Assembly: GCA_937880175.1 (NCBI GenBank)
Contig: CALFLO010000119.1
Location: 1-28,400 of the forward strand
Source: an uncultured Gluconobacter sp.
GTDB lineage: Bacteria; Pseudomonadota; Alphaproteobacteria; Acetobacterales; Acetobacteraceae
Reading direction: 5' to 3'
Length of the DNA: 28,400 nucleotides
The position numbers and the translations under genes were made by a program. Below are positions 1 through 7,660 of this stretch, piece by piece (position 1 is the first letter of the stretch; every line of letters begins with the position of its first letter). Under the pieces are notes generated by a model. It worked only from the letters and a program-made list of their open reading frames with translations. It did not search any database and was not told the origin of the DNA.

Positions 1-2660
1 TTGCCCATCAGGCACGTGTGCCAACCGTTGTAACCAACGACGCGTTGTTCCACACCCATGACCGCCGCATCCTGCAGGATGTCGTCACCTGCATCCGCCA
101 CAACACCACCATCGACGAGGCGGGGTTTGTCCGCGAACGTCACGCGGACCGCTATCTCAAGCCACCGCAGGAGATGGCCCGGCTGTTTAGCCGTTATCCC
201 GAAGCAGTGGCTCGCACCCAGGATATTGTGGAGCGCTGCCGCTTCTCGCTCGACGATCTGGCCTATCAGTATCCTGATGAAGTCTCCGCGCCCGGCCAGA
301 CACCGCAGGCGGCGCTGGAGGCGCTGACATGGGAGGGGGCGGCACGCACCTATCCAGAAGGCGTTCCGAATGACGTGGCGGAAACGCTCCGCCACGAACT
401 CGGCCTGATCGGGCGTATGGCCTACGCGCCGTATTTCCTGACGGTGAACAGCATTGTCCGCTATGCCCGTAGCCAGGACATTCTCTGCCAGGGCCGCGGC
501 TCAGCCGCCAATTCTGCCGTCTGCTACGTGCTCGGCATTACTGCCATCGATCCGGCCCGCAACTCGCTGCTGTTCGAACGCTTTGTCTCCGAAGAGCGGG
601 GTGAGCCGCCGGATATCGACGTCGATTTCGAGCATGCCCGCCGTGAACAGGTCATCCAATGGGTCTATGAGCATTACGGCCGTAACCGGGCGGCGCTGAC
701 GGCGGTGGTCATCCGCTATCGCGCCAAAGGGGCGCTCCGGGACGTCGGCAAGGTGATGGGGCTGCCGGAGGATCTGATCCGAACTCTCTCGGGCCAGATC
801 TGGGGCTGGGGGCGCAAGCTGGACAATGACGCCCTGAATGACACCGGTATTGATCTGTCCGACCGGCGCATCCGCCTGACACTCGACCTGGCACGTTGCC
901 TGATCGGCGTGCCCCGCCATCTGTCGCAGCACCCCGGAGGCTTCGTGCTGACGCATGACCGGCTGGATGAACTGGTGCCCATTGAGCCAGCCTCGATGGA
1001 TGCCCGCCAGATCATCGAATGGGACAAGGATGATATCGACGCGTTGCGCTTCATGAAGGTCGATATCCTCGCCCTGGGCATGCTGACCTGCATGAAAAAG
1101 GGGCTGGACCTGCTGGCAGAACACAAGGGCCAGCACTTCACGCTCCAGACCCTCCCGGCTGAGGATCCGCGCACCTACGCCATGATCAGGAAGGCTGACA
1201 CCATTGGTGTCTTCCAGATCGAGAGCCGGGCGCAGATGTCCATGCTCCCACGGCTCAAGCCACGCGTATTTTATGACCTCGTCATTGAAGTGGCGATCGT
1301 GCGTCCCGGCCCCATCCAGGGGGATATGGTCCATCCCTATCTCCGAAGGCGCGAAGGGATCGAGCCGGAAAACTATCCGACACCTGAACTGGAAAAGGTT
1401 CTGAAAAAGACGCTCGGGATCCCGTTGTTTCAGGAACAGGCGATGCAGGTCGCCATGATCTGTGCGGGGTTTACCGCCGCCGAGGCCGATCAGCTTCGGC
1501 GGGCCATGGCGACTTTCAAAAATACCGGCACGGTCTCGCAGTTTCAGACACGACTGATCGAGGGCATGCGCGCCAATGGGTATGATGAGGAATTCGCCGA
1601 GCGGATCTACCAGCAACTGGAGGGTTTCGGTTCTTACGGGTTTCCTGAGAGCCACGCAGCCAGTTTCGCCATTCTGGCTTATTCATCATCCTGGATGAAA
1701 TGCACCCATGCGGACGTGTTTCTGGCCTCGCTCCTGAATTCCCAGCCAATGGGGTTCTATGCACCAGCGCAGCTTGTGCGTGATGCGCGCGAGCACGGCG
1801 TAGAAATCCGGCCTGTCTGTATAAATGCCTCACGTTGGGATAGCACTCTGGAAGAACCGGAGCGATCAGACGGGATGTTCGCCGTGCGGCTGGGCATGAG
1901 GCTGGTCAAGGGGCTAGCCAATGACGATGCGGCCCGGATTGTTGCTGCACGAGCGTCACGCCCCTTCACCTCGGTCGATGACCTGTGGCGTCGGGCCGGT
2001 GTGAAGGCGGCAGCCCTGACCCATCTGGCCGAAGCGGATGGGTTCCGGCCTTCGCTCGGGTTGACACGACGCGAGGCGCTGTGGGCGATCAAGGCTCTGC
2101 GCGATGAACCGCTGCCGCTGTTCGCGGCAGCGCAGGTGACAAAGGAAGCGAAAGAACCGGAAGTGCTGCTCCAGCCCATGCGCGATGGGGCCGAGGTGGT
2201 GCGGGATTACAACCGGCTTGGCCTGACCTTGCGGGATCATCCCTTGGCCTTTCTGCGCAAGGATCTTCAGGCAAGGGACATCATGTCCTGTCGGCACGCC
2301 TTGAACGCAAAGGATGGGAAGCGTCTCACCATGGCGGGGCTTGTGCTGGTGCGCCAGAGGCCCGGATCGGCAGAAGGCGTGGTCTTCATGACGCTGGAGG
2401 ACGAGACGGCCAACATGAACGTCATCATCTGGCCCGATATGTTCGATGCAAACCGGCGTGTGGTGCTGGGCGGACAAATGCTGGCTGTGACAGGCATGCT
2501 CCAGAAGGAAGGTGACGTCGTGCATCTGGTCGCGAAGGAGATCACCGACCTGTCAGGCATGCTGGCGGACGTCGCGAACAGATCATTGCATGATGTCGAC
2601 ACACAACAGCAGGAGGCACATTCGGAACTTATCGCGGTGAAATCAAGAAATTTCCACTAA
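1..2660 (+). CDS. dnaE2: Error-prone DNA polymerase DnaE2 (ImuC), 5'-truncated by window edge
   Basis: This is an alpha-subunit-type C-family DNA polymerase used for mutagenic translesion synthesis, normally with ImuA and ImuB. The reading frame is open from base 3 (A-H-Q-A-R-V-P-T...), so the GTG at 18 is internal; roughly the first 200 residues of the PHP domain lie outside the window, since full DnaE2 proteins are about 1,050-1,150 aa. The palm motif PDIDVDF with its catalytic aspartates is at about 609-629, followed by the RYRAKGALRDVGK region. Finger and helix-hairpin-helix segments follow (VRPGPIQGDMVHPYLRRR; LEGFGSYGFPESHAASFA). An OB-fold of the FMTLEDETANMNVIIW type lies near the C-terminus, as expected for DnaE2. 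ImuA and ImuB would be upstream, out of view. The assignment to DnaE2 rather than replicative DnaE1 rests on this C-terminal layout and the short tail ending soon after the OB-fold. The product acts in the cytoplasm under SOS control in known systems; the promoter is not visible here. Confidence 0.93.
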   Translation, partial: AHQARVPTVVTNDALFHTHDRRILQDVVTCIRHNTTIDEAGFVRERHADRYLKPPQEMARLFSRYPEAVARTQDIVERCRFSLDDLAYQYPDEVSAPGQTPQAALEALTWEGAARTYPEGVPNDVAETLRHELGLIGRMAYAPYFLTVNSIVRYARSQDILCQGRGSAANSAVCYVLGITAIDPARNSLLFERFVSEERGEPPDIDVDFEHARREQVIQWVYEHYGRNRAALTAVVIRYRAKGALRDVGKVMGLPEDLIRTLSGQIWGWGRKLDNDALNDTGIDLSDRRIRLTLDLARCLIGVPRHLSQHPGGFVLTHDRLDELVPIEPASMDARQIIEWDKDDIDALRFMKVDILALGMLTCMKKGLDLLAEHKGQHFTLQTLPAEDPRTYAMIRKADTIGVFQIESRAQMSMLPRLKPRVFYDLVIEVAIVRPGPIQGDMVHPYLRRREGIEPENYPTPELEKVLKKTLGIPLFQEQAMQVAMICAGFTAAEADQLRRAMATFKNTGTVSQFQTRLIEGMRANGYDEEFAERIYQQLEGFGSYGFPESHAASFAILAYSSSWMKCTHADVFLASLLNSQPMGFYAPAQLVRDAREHGVEIRPVCINASRWDSTLEEPERSDGMFAVRLGMRLVKGLANDDAARIVAARASRPFTSVDDLWRRAGVKAAALTHLAEADGFRPSLGLTRREALWAIKALRDEPLPLFAAAQVTKEAKEPEVLLQPMRDGAEVVRDYNRLGLTLRDHPLAFLRKDLQARDIMSCRHALNAKDGKRLTMAGLVLVRQRPGSAEGVVFMTLEDETANMNVIIWPDMFDANRRVVLGGQMLAVTGMLQKEGDVVHLVAKEITDLSGMLADVANRSLHDVDTQQQEAHSELIAVKSRNFH

Positions 2661-2774
2661 CCTATACGTTGGAGTGATCAGTGGGCGGACATATCGTGTC
2701 GGTTTTCGCCCTCATGGTGGACATACAGCAGGATGAAAAGCTTTCCATATAGCGGATACTAAAAATTTGCGTAC

Positions 2775-2795
2775 TTGTGGTTAACTTAACCACAA
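2775..2795. promoter_or_regulatory. Perfect odd-centred palindrome, candidate operator
   Basis: Arms TTGTGGTTAA and TTAACCACAA flank a single central C. The site lies in the 160-base spacer between dnaE2 and the next gene, just before that gene's probable starts. Length and symmetry fit the binding site of a dimeric regulator. No regulator gene is adjacent, so the ligand protein is unknown. Confidence 0.5.
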
Positions 2796-2821
2796 AATGG
2801 AATTTGCTATGGGGTTCTGGA

Positions 2822-3613
2822 GTGGCTGAAGTAGCCTTTCCCGAAATGCAACGAAAGGCCAAAGTGACGATGGACCGTGTTAAAGACGGGGCACACCTTG
2901 CAGCACTAGATGCTCGCTTACCAATGCCCGAGAATGTTTCTTACGTAGATGCTCTAGCAGCGCTAATTGCTTCTGAAGATCTAATCCGGAAGACCTGTCA
3001 AGAACACATGTCACCTAAGGCTATCACAAGTGCATGTCTGTTCGGTTTTGGTGTAGGCAACCGTGCGCTCGCAGTTTCATCTGGTTTCAGAACAATGGTC
3101 GAACAGCAGAATTCATTATGTGCGTTACCGTTGGTTCGCATGCATCTCGACACATTGCTTCGACTTTACGCCGGTTTCTGGGCGGCCAACCACCAGAGCT
3201 TCTGTCATGAAGTGTTGATGGGGGCGCAGATCAACCGCATGAAAGATGCGGACGGTCATAAAATGACCGACAGATTCCTCGTCGATAAGTTAACGACCAG
3301 AAACCCGTGGGTCGCAGATGTCTACAAACAAACATCAGGCTATATTCATTTCTCTGGGCGTCATATTCGCTCGGTCATGCGCATGGAAGACTTGGGTAGC
3401 GGAGATATCCTGCATGGCCAACTTGTGATCGGCCCCAAAGATTACAATCGGCAGCAGGAAGACTTTTGCGAGTCAATCAGGTGCGTCCACCATCTGAATT
3501 TGATTCTCGATTTCGCCCTAAAGGACTGGTTCATAAGGATGTGCAGGCCAGACGGTCATATTCCCGACGCGACCGAGATTTGGGGCGATTATGAGCAGCA
3601 ACCTGAGAGTTAG
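2822..3613 (+). CDS. Hypothetical protein, mostly alpha-helical, unknown function
   Basis: I do not recognise this protein with confidence. From the GTG at 2822 it has 263 residues; the frame is open back to a GTG at 2777, but that codon lies inside the palindrome at 2775-2795 and has no ribosome site. Candidate starts are GTG 2822 (GGGG seven bases upstream), ATG 2846 (no clear site) and ATG 2870 (GAAAGG eleven bases upstream). The sequence looks soluble and helical, with no signal peptide or membrane segment. A segment like ALPLVRMHLDTLLRLYAGFW followed later by TSGYIHFSGRHI resembles the helix plus Y-x-H-x-S pattern of DUF5677-like proteins of unknown role; this is a weak impression only. 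Base composition is lower in GC than dnaE2, as for the genes that follow, suggesting separate acquisition. It ends at TAG 3611-3613 and is followed by an intergenic repeat. Confidence 0.7.
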   Translation: MAEVAFPEMQRKAKVTMDRVKDGAHLAALDARLPMPENVSYVDALAALIASEDLIRKTCQEHMSPKAITSACLFGFGVGNRALAVSSGFRTMVEQQNSLCALPLVRMHLDTLLRLYAGFWAANHQSFCHEVLMGAQINRMKDADGHKMTDRFLVDKLTTRNPWVADVYKQTSGYIHFSGRHIRSVMRMEDLGSGDILHGQLVIGPKDYNRQQEDFCESIRCVHHLNLILDFALKDWFIRMCRPDGHIPDATEIWGDYEQQPES

Positions 3614-3691
3614 GTCGCTCGCAATATATCTTAATTCAGAATACCTACCTGCAGCAATCGACAGCGGGGCTTCCGCTTTCCCCCCTGAACT

Positions 3692-3743
3692 GCCTGTCCG
3701 CTCAAGAAACGTGAAGCGGACAGGCGGGAGACGCCTCTTTTCT
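3692..3743 (+). repeat. Intergenic two-hairpin repeat, copy A
   Basis: Arms GCCTGTCCGCT (3692-3702) and AGCGGACAGGC (3715-3725) pair perfectly around a 12-base loop. A second short stem, AGGCG (3722-3726) with CGCCT (3732-3736), shares bases with the first and is followed by CTTTTCT. The two stems cannot both form fully. The same arrangement occurs at about 6068-6114 and 9305-9353. It could end transcription of the gene stopping at 3613. The 245-base spacer 3614-3858 holds this repeat and the toxin-antitoxin promoter region; nothing else is recognisable. Confidence 0.7.
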
Positions 3744-3821
3744 GCCGTTTCCGCAACCGATCAGGTTTCTCGAATGCAGACATCAGCATCGACCATCTTT
3801 CGCTTCATTTGTACCAACAAC

Positions 3822-3842
3822 TGTGATACATATGTGCATACA
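3822..3842. promoter_or_regulatory. Direct-repeat candidate operator of the toxin-antitoxin pair
   Basis: TGTGATACA (3822-3830) and TGTGCATACA (3833-3842) are imperfect direct repeats just upstream of the antitoxin ribosome site AAGGAGG (3845-3851). RelB-type ribbon-helix-helix antitoxins bind repeated short sites in this position. No well-spaced -35/-10 pair could be fixed with confidence. Confidence 0.35.
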
Positions 3843-3858
3843 CGCAAGGAGGCTTTGT

Positions 3859-4119
3859 ATGTCTGCTGTTACATTCCGGGTAGATGAAACGCTGAAGGCA
3901 GCCGCAGTTAAGAAGTTGTCGGCTCAAGGCATTTCACTTTCTGACGCACTGCGCGATACGCTCGCGTATATTGCTGAAACGGGTCGCTCTCCCGTCAAGC
4001 GGAGGCTTGTCACAGACGAGGATGCGGAGCTTATCGAGATTGTGCGCGAACGCCTAAAAAACCCTGCCCAAAAGCATCGTATGACTTTTGCAGAGCTTAA
4101 GAACCGTCATCGCGAATGA
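3859..4119 (+). CDS. RelB/DinJ-type antitoxin
   Basis: An 86-residue protein with an N-terminal ribbon-helix-helix (VTFRVDETLKAAAVKKL, residues 4-20, then the ISLSDALRDTLAYIAETG helices) and a charged C-terminal tail (FAELKNRHRE) of the kind that wraps the toxin. The start at ATG 3859 is set by the strong AAGGAGG seven bases upstream; a longer frame from 3823 would cover the operator and ribosome site and is rejected. The stop overlaps the toxin start as ATGA, so the two are translationally coupled. In known pairs the antitoxin neutralises the toxin and represses the operon. The family call is firm; which RelB subgroup is not. Confidence 0.88.
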   Translation: MSAVTFRVDETLKAAAVKKLSAQGISLSDALRDTLAYIAETGRSPVKRRLVTDEDAELIEIVRERLKNPAQKHRMTFAELKNRHRE

Positions 4120-4409
4120 AAGAGTATTGTCTTGAATTCGACGACAGAGCACTCAGAGAGTGGGATGCTCTTGACGGCAGCGTGCGTAAGAAATTTGAAA
4201 AGAAGCTGGAAAAGCTGATCTGGAACCCTCACTCTCCAGGAAACGAACTGCATCGCGACCTATCAGGGTTTTATAAGATCAAGCTTCTGAAAGATGGTTA
4301 CCGCCTTGTTTATCAGGTCATCGACGAACGGATCGTCATCTATGTAATTGCCGTTGGCCGGAGAGCCGATAATGAGATTTATGAACTGGCTTCGAAGCGA
4401 ACAGAGTGA
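4116..4409 (+). CDS. RelE/StbE-type toxin (ribosome-dependent mRNA interferase family)
   Basis: A 97-residue basic protein with the RelE fold pattern: FDDRALREWDALDGSVRKKFEKKLEKL at the N-terminus, NELHRDLSGFYKIKLLKDGYRLVYQV in the middle, and IYVIAVGRRADNEIYELA at the C-terminus. The basic and aromatic residues R60s-Y and the terminal GRR-x5-Y region are those that act on mRNA in the ribosomal A site in studied members. Start ATG 4116 overlaps the antitoxin stop by four bases. The gene appears intact, so the pair is probably functional as a plasmid or island stabiliser or stress module. Confidence 0.88.
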   Translation: MKEYCLEFDDRALREWDALDGSVRKKFEKKLEKLIWNPHSPGNELHRDLSGFYKIKLLKDGYRLVYQVIDERIVIYVIAVGRRADNEIYELASKRTE

Positions 4410-4661
4410 ATTTACTTTCTTGGTAGAAAGTCAGCTCACGCCCTCATGTCAGACATAAACACCGCCACCTGGTTTTCCACACAGCGGACATCATCTGTTC
4501 GAATCTGAACCGTCGAATTGACCCAGCAGCCAAATAATAAATTTAGTCTCTTCGTGCGTCAGTGACGACGATGTAGCATGGCAGCTTCCTTGTAACCGAC
4601 ATTGGAAAGCATAAATCTTCGACTAAAAATCGACCTAGATCATTAGAAGCAGGACATACCC
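4410..4661. other. 252-base spacer with only a weak hairpin
   Basis: After the toxin stop there is a short stem ACTTTC-ttggta-GAAAGT around 4413-4430 without a T run. The rest has no coding frame, RNA gene or repeat that I can recognise. AGCAGGA shortly before 4662 is the ribosome site of the next gene. Confidence 0.5.
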
Positions 4662-5939
4662 ATGACCTCTGATTTAAGCTTTTTTAAAGAGCAATTCCCT
4701 GAAAATCAGCCTAAACGCGCAGGAGACCCCCGTTCGCCATTTCAGAGGGATCGTTCGCGTATAATGCATTCAGCTGCTTTTAGGCGGCTGCAAGGTAAGA
4801 CGCAGGTTATGGGAGTCGGAGAAGGTGATTTCCATCGCACTCGATTAACTCATTCTATCGAGGTAGCCCAAGTCGGTTATGGTCTACTCCAAGTATTAAA
4901 ATCCAACAAAAAGACTTTACCTAGGCCGGTTTTAAAGTGGTTACCCAAGCGTGATCTGATTGAAGCTGCATGTTTTGCCCATGATCTTGGTCATCCGCCG
5001 TTTGGCCACAAAGGAGAGCAAGCCCTGCATGAAGCCATGTTCGGACACGGAGGATTCGAAGGAAACGGTCAGACCCTTCGTATTTTAACGAAACTCGAGA
5101 AGTATATGGAGCGAGGAAAAGGCCTGTATCCAACACGTCGGCTAGTGCTCGCAATATTAAAGTATCCGTGTTCAATGAAATATTTTAAACTTGATGATTT
5201 TAAGACGAAACCGCCTAAGTCTTTTCATGATGACGAGAAAGATGTTGTTGAGTGGGCTCTTCAAGGCTTCTCATCTGCCGATAGAGGTCATCTGATAAAA
5301 TCAGCTGATGGGAAAGGAGCCGACCACACTCTCGACTGCAGCATTCTCGAACTGGCAGATGACATCGCCTATGGTATTCATGACATAGAAGACATAGTTG
5401 CTCGCGGTCTAGCGACCGAAAGCGAAGTCAAAAAAGCAATAACTCAAGCCTTCGATGGACTTAAGAGCACGGATTTGGCTGGCCTAACCGCCAATTTAGT
5501 CTCTGAATGTCTACTTTCTGACAGCTTTAAACGGAAACAGATGATTTCTAGACTTGTCAATCTTTTTGTTAGTTCTGTATACATTAAAGAAAATACATTA
5601 TACAGTCACCAGCTTCTCAGGTTTAACGCACGTCTTCCCGACCCTCATGCAAAACTATTGCAATCCCTCAAAGGACTAGCCTACAAACTCATAATCAGGA
5701 AGGCTGAGGTGCAGCAGCTTGAACGACGAGGTCAAAGAGTCGTAAAGAAACTGTTCGATACTTTACTTTCAGATCCTGAAAAGCTAATTCCCCAATCCTC
5801 TTGGCAAGATGGATGTATAGAAAGCTCTAAGGAGCGTCGTGTATGCGATTATATTGCTGGAATGACGGATAGCTACGCAGAGCGTCTCTACAAGCGCCTT
5901 TTTAGCCCGGGGTTTGGTAGCAGTGGCGACGAATTATGA
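4662..5939 (+). CDS. dgt: dGTPase-like HD-domain deoxynucleoside triphosphohydrolase
   Basis: A 425-residue HD-superfamily protein of the dGTP triphosphohydrolase family, which splits dNTPs to deoxynucleoside and tripolyphosphate. The metal-binding set is visible: His64 in RTRLTHSIEV, His107-Asp108 in FAHDLGHPPFGHKGE (His111 and His116 also conserved) and Asp233 or Asp234 in ELADDIAYGIHDIED. The GFEGNGQTLRIL segment (131-142) is typical of the family. AGCAGGA lies before ATG 4662. The gene is visibly more AT-rich than dnaE2 or the ars genes, which suggests recent acquisition. Standalone dGTPases have been shown to protect bacteria from phage by draining the dNTP pool; next to a toxin-antitoxin pair and an unknown gene this is a reasonable, unproven role. 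Housekeeping nucleotide-pool control is the alternative. Confidence 0.9.
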   Translation: MTSDLSFFKEQFPENQPKRAGDPRSPFQRDRSRIMHSAAFRRLQGKTQVMGVGEGDFHRTRLTHSIEVAQVGYGLLQVLKSNKKTLPRPVLKWLPKRDLIEAACFAHDLGHPPFGHKGEQALHEAMFGHGGFEGNGQTLRILTKLEKYMERGKGLYPTRRLVLAILKYPCSMKYFKLDDFKTKPPKSFHDDEKDVVEWALQGFSSADRGHLIKSADGKGADHTLDCSILELADDIAYGIHDIEDIVARGLATESEVKKAITQAFDGLKSTDLAGLTANLVSECLLSDSFKRKQMISRLVNLFVSSVYIKENTLYSHQLLRFNARLPDPHAKLLQSLKGLAYKLIIRKAEVQQLERRGQRVVKKLFDTLLSDPEKLIPQSSWQDGCIESSKERRVCDYIAGMTDSYAERLYKRLFSPGFGSSGDEL

Positions 5940-6067
5940 GCATATAGATTGGATTTATCTCGATTCAGATCAGCAAACTATCTCTTGCATATGACGTTGT
6001 GGCCCGGCACATCATTGATGACTTTGCTGCTCGATAACTGATCTTCTACTTCCCCCCCACGCCAGCG

Positions 6068-6114
6068 TGTCTGCTCTATTCTTAGTGAACAGAGCAGACA
6101 GGCGGCAGTCGCCT
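6068..6114 (+). repeat. Intergenic two-hairpin repeat, copy B
   Basis: Arms TGTCTGCTCT (6068-6077) and AGAGCAGACA (6091-6100) pair perfectly around a 13-base loop; a second stem AGGCG (6100-6104) with CGCCT (6110-6114) follows. Relative to copy A the right arm has A for G and the left arm carries the matching T for C, so the stem is preserved. It lies between the convergent 3' ends of the dGTPase and aldehyde dehydrogenase genes. Confidence 0.7.
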
Positions 6115-6222
6115 AGTTCCGGTCATTCGATGACTAATCGTGCGGTTGCCAAAGCAGGCATATACCATTTCTTCGTATCACTTGAGCCGTAGGTGGCATT
6201 TAACTTAATGAGTAGCACACCT

Positions 6223-6252
6223 CTGCCCCGGACAGGATTTTATCCGGGACAG
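6223..6252 (-). terminator. Hairpin after the aldehyde dehydrogenase gene
   Basis: CTG-c-CCCGGA (6223-6232) pairs with TCCGGG-a-CAG (6243-6252) around a 10-base loop. It sits about 20 bases past the minus-strand stop at 6274. There is no following U run on that strand, so it may protect the 3' end or act only as a weak terminator. Confidence 0.4.
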
Positions 6253-6273
6253 AAAGCAGCGTTCGCCTAATCT

Positions 6274-7644
6274 TCAGGCAACGCGGATCAGCTTACGGTT
6301 GATAAACTCCTCAATGCCGAGGAAGGACAGTTCGCGGCCAAAGCCAGAGTTCTTGATCCCGCCAAACGGCAGTTCAGGGGCCGCAGCCGTGGCCGTGTTG
6401 ATGAACATCATGCCGGTCTCGACCGCTTCGGCCACCCGTTCCGCCCGGCCAAGGTCACGCGAGAACACGGAACCGCCAAGGCCATAGGGGGAATCATTGG
6501 CCAGTTCGATGGCCTCATGTTCCGATGCGACCTTGTGCACGACAGCGACGGGGCCGAAAATCTCCTGATAGAAGACCGGGTTGTCCTTTGACACGTTGGT
6601 CAGAATGGTCGGTTCCATGAAGAAGCCTGTCCGCTCCATCCGCTTGCCCCCGGCCACCAGCGTTGCTCCTGCCTTGACCGCTTCGTCGGCCTGCGCCAGT
6701 GCTGTGTCGAGCGCCTTTTTGCTGCTCATCGGACCATGGGTGGTGCCTTCGACCAGCGGGTCGCCAATACGGAACTGTGTAATGGCCTTTTTCAGCCCTG
6801 CAACGAAGGCGTCATAGACCTTTTCATGCACGATCATCCGCTTGGCCGCCGTGCAAACCTGCCCGTTATTGGCGAAGCGGCCCCACGTCGCCCATTTGAC
6901 AGCCAGTTCAAGGTCCGCGTCATCCAGCACGATGAACGCGTCGCTGCCGCCCAGTTCCATCGTGTCCTTCTTCAGCGCCGCACCGGCTTCGGCCGCGACC
7001 GTCTGGCCCGCGCGTTCGCTGCCCGTTAGGGCGACGCCACGAATCCGGAAATCCTTAATGAGTTCGGAGGACTGGTCGTTGTCGAGAAAGATGTTGGTAT
7101 AGGCGCCAGCAGGCGCACCCGCGTCGTGAAACAGTTTTTCAAAAGCCAGCGCGCATTGCGGCACGTTGGGCGCGTGCTTGGCAATGACCACGTTGCCCGC
7201 CATCAGGTTCGGCCCCGCCACGCGGGCAAGCTGGTAATAGGGGAAGTTCCAGGGCTCGATGCAGTAGATTACGCCTAGAGGCTGGTTGATGATCTTTGCA
7301 TGGCCTTCCTTGACCTTTAGGGTCGTGGGAGCAAGAAATTTCTCCGCACCCTCGGCATAGTAGGAGAGGATGTCAGCAGTGATGTCGATTTCTTCCAGCG
7401 CGTCAGGCAGCGCCTTACCCATTTCGGTCGCGATCAGGCGCGCATGGGCCACGCGGTTGCGACGCAGCAGGTCGGCGGCCTTTGACATGATGACCTTGCG
7501 GGCGGCGATATCGCGCTTTTTCCAGTCGGTCTTCCACACATGGTCCGCGCGATCGACAATCTCCTTCATCTGCGCGGCGGTATGCAGTTCAAACGTGCGT
7601 TCCACGGTTTCCGTGGTCGGGTTGAGGGTCTGGTAAAAACTCAT
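6274..7644 (-). CDS. NAD(P)-dependent aldehyde dehydrogenase, succinate-semialdehyde dehydrogenase type (Sad/GabD-like)
   Basis: A 456-residue aldehyde dehydrogenase that oxidises an aldehyde to the acid in the cytosol. Visible landmarks are PWNFP (Asn133), the cofactor turn LTGSERAG (207-213), the general base Glu230 in MELGGSD and the nucleophile Cys264 in NNGQVCTAAKR. Length and the N-terminal NPTTETVERTFE pattern match the short Sad (YneI) subgroup better than 480-residue GabD. The start at ATG 7644 follows a purine-rich GGGAAACGAAG; an upstream in-frame start at 7749 would run into the neighbouring gene and is rejected. It lies 16 bases after the Old Yellow Enzyme gene and is presumably co-transcribed. 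Together they could detoxify reactive enals and aldehydes: reduction of the C=C bond, then oxidation. The true substrate cannot be read from sequence. Confidence 0.9.
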   Translation of the reverse strand: MSFYQTLNPTTETVERTFELHTAAQMKEIVDRADHVWKTDWKKRDIAARKVIMSKAADLLRRNRVAHARLIATEMGKALPDALEEIDITADILSYYAEGAEKFLAPTTLKVKEGHAKIINQPLGVIYCIEPWNFPYYQLARVAGPNLMAGNVVIAKHAPNVPQCALAFEKLFHDAGAPAGAYTNIFLDNDQSSELIKDFRIRGVALTGSERAGQTVAAEAGAALKKDTMELGGSDAFIVLDDADLELAVKWATWGRFANNGQVCTAAKRMIVHEKVYDAFVAGLKKAITQFRIGDPLVEGTTHGPMSSKKALDTALAQADEAVKAGATLVAGGKRMERTGFFMEPTILTNVSKDNPVFYQEIFGPVAVVHKVASEHEAIELANDSPYGLGGSVFSRDLGRAERVAEAVETGMMFINTATAAAPELPFGGIKNSGFGRELSFLGIEEFINRKLIRVA

Positions 7645-7660
7645 TGCTTCGTTTCCCTGT

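Larger units (their letters stand above)
5940..6273. other. 334-base spacer between convergent genes
   Basis: No coding frame is supported. It holds the intergenic repeat copy B (6068-6114) and the hairpin at 6223-6252. The rest has no recognisable content. Confidence 0.6.

Noticed and set aside
501..1655. Long minus-strand open frame (384 codons) inside dnaE2
   Set aside because: It is antisense to strongly conserved polymerase motifs, has no recognisable domain, and is the usual shadow of a high-GC gene.
2777..2821. GTG 2777 as the start of the unknown 278-codon frame
   Set aside because: It lies inside a perfect palindrome and has no ribosome site; later starts are more plausible.
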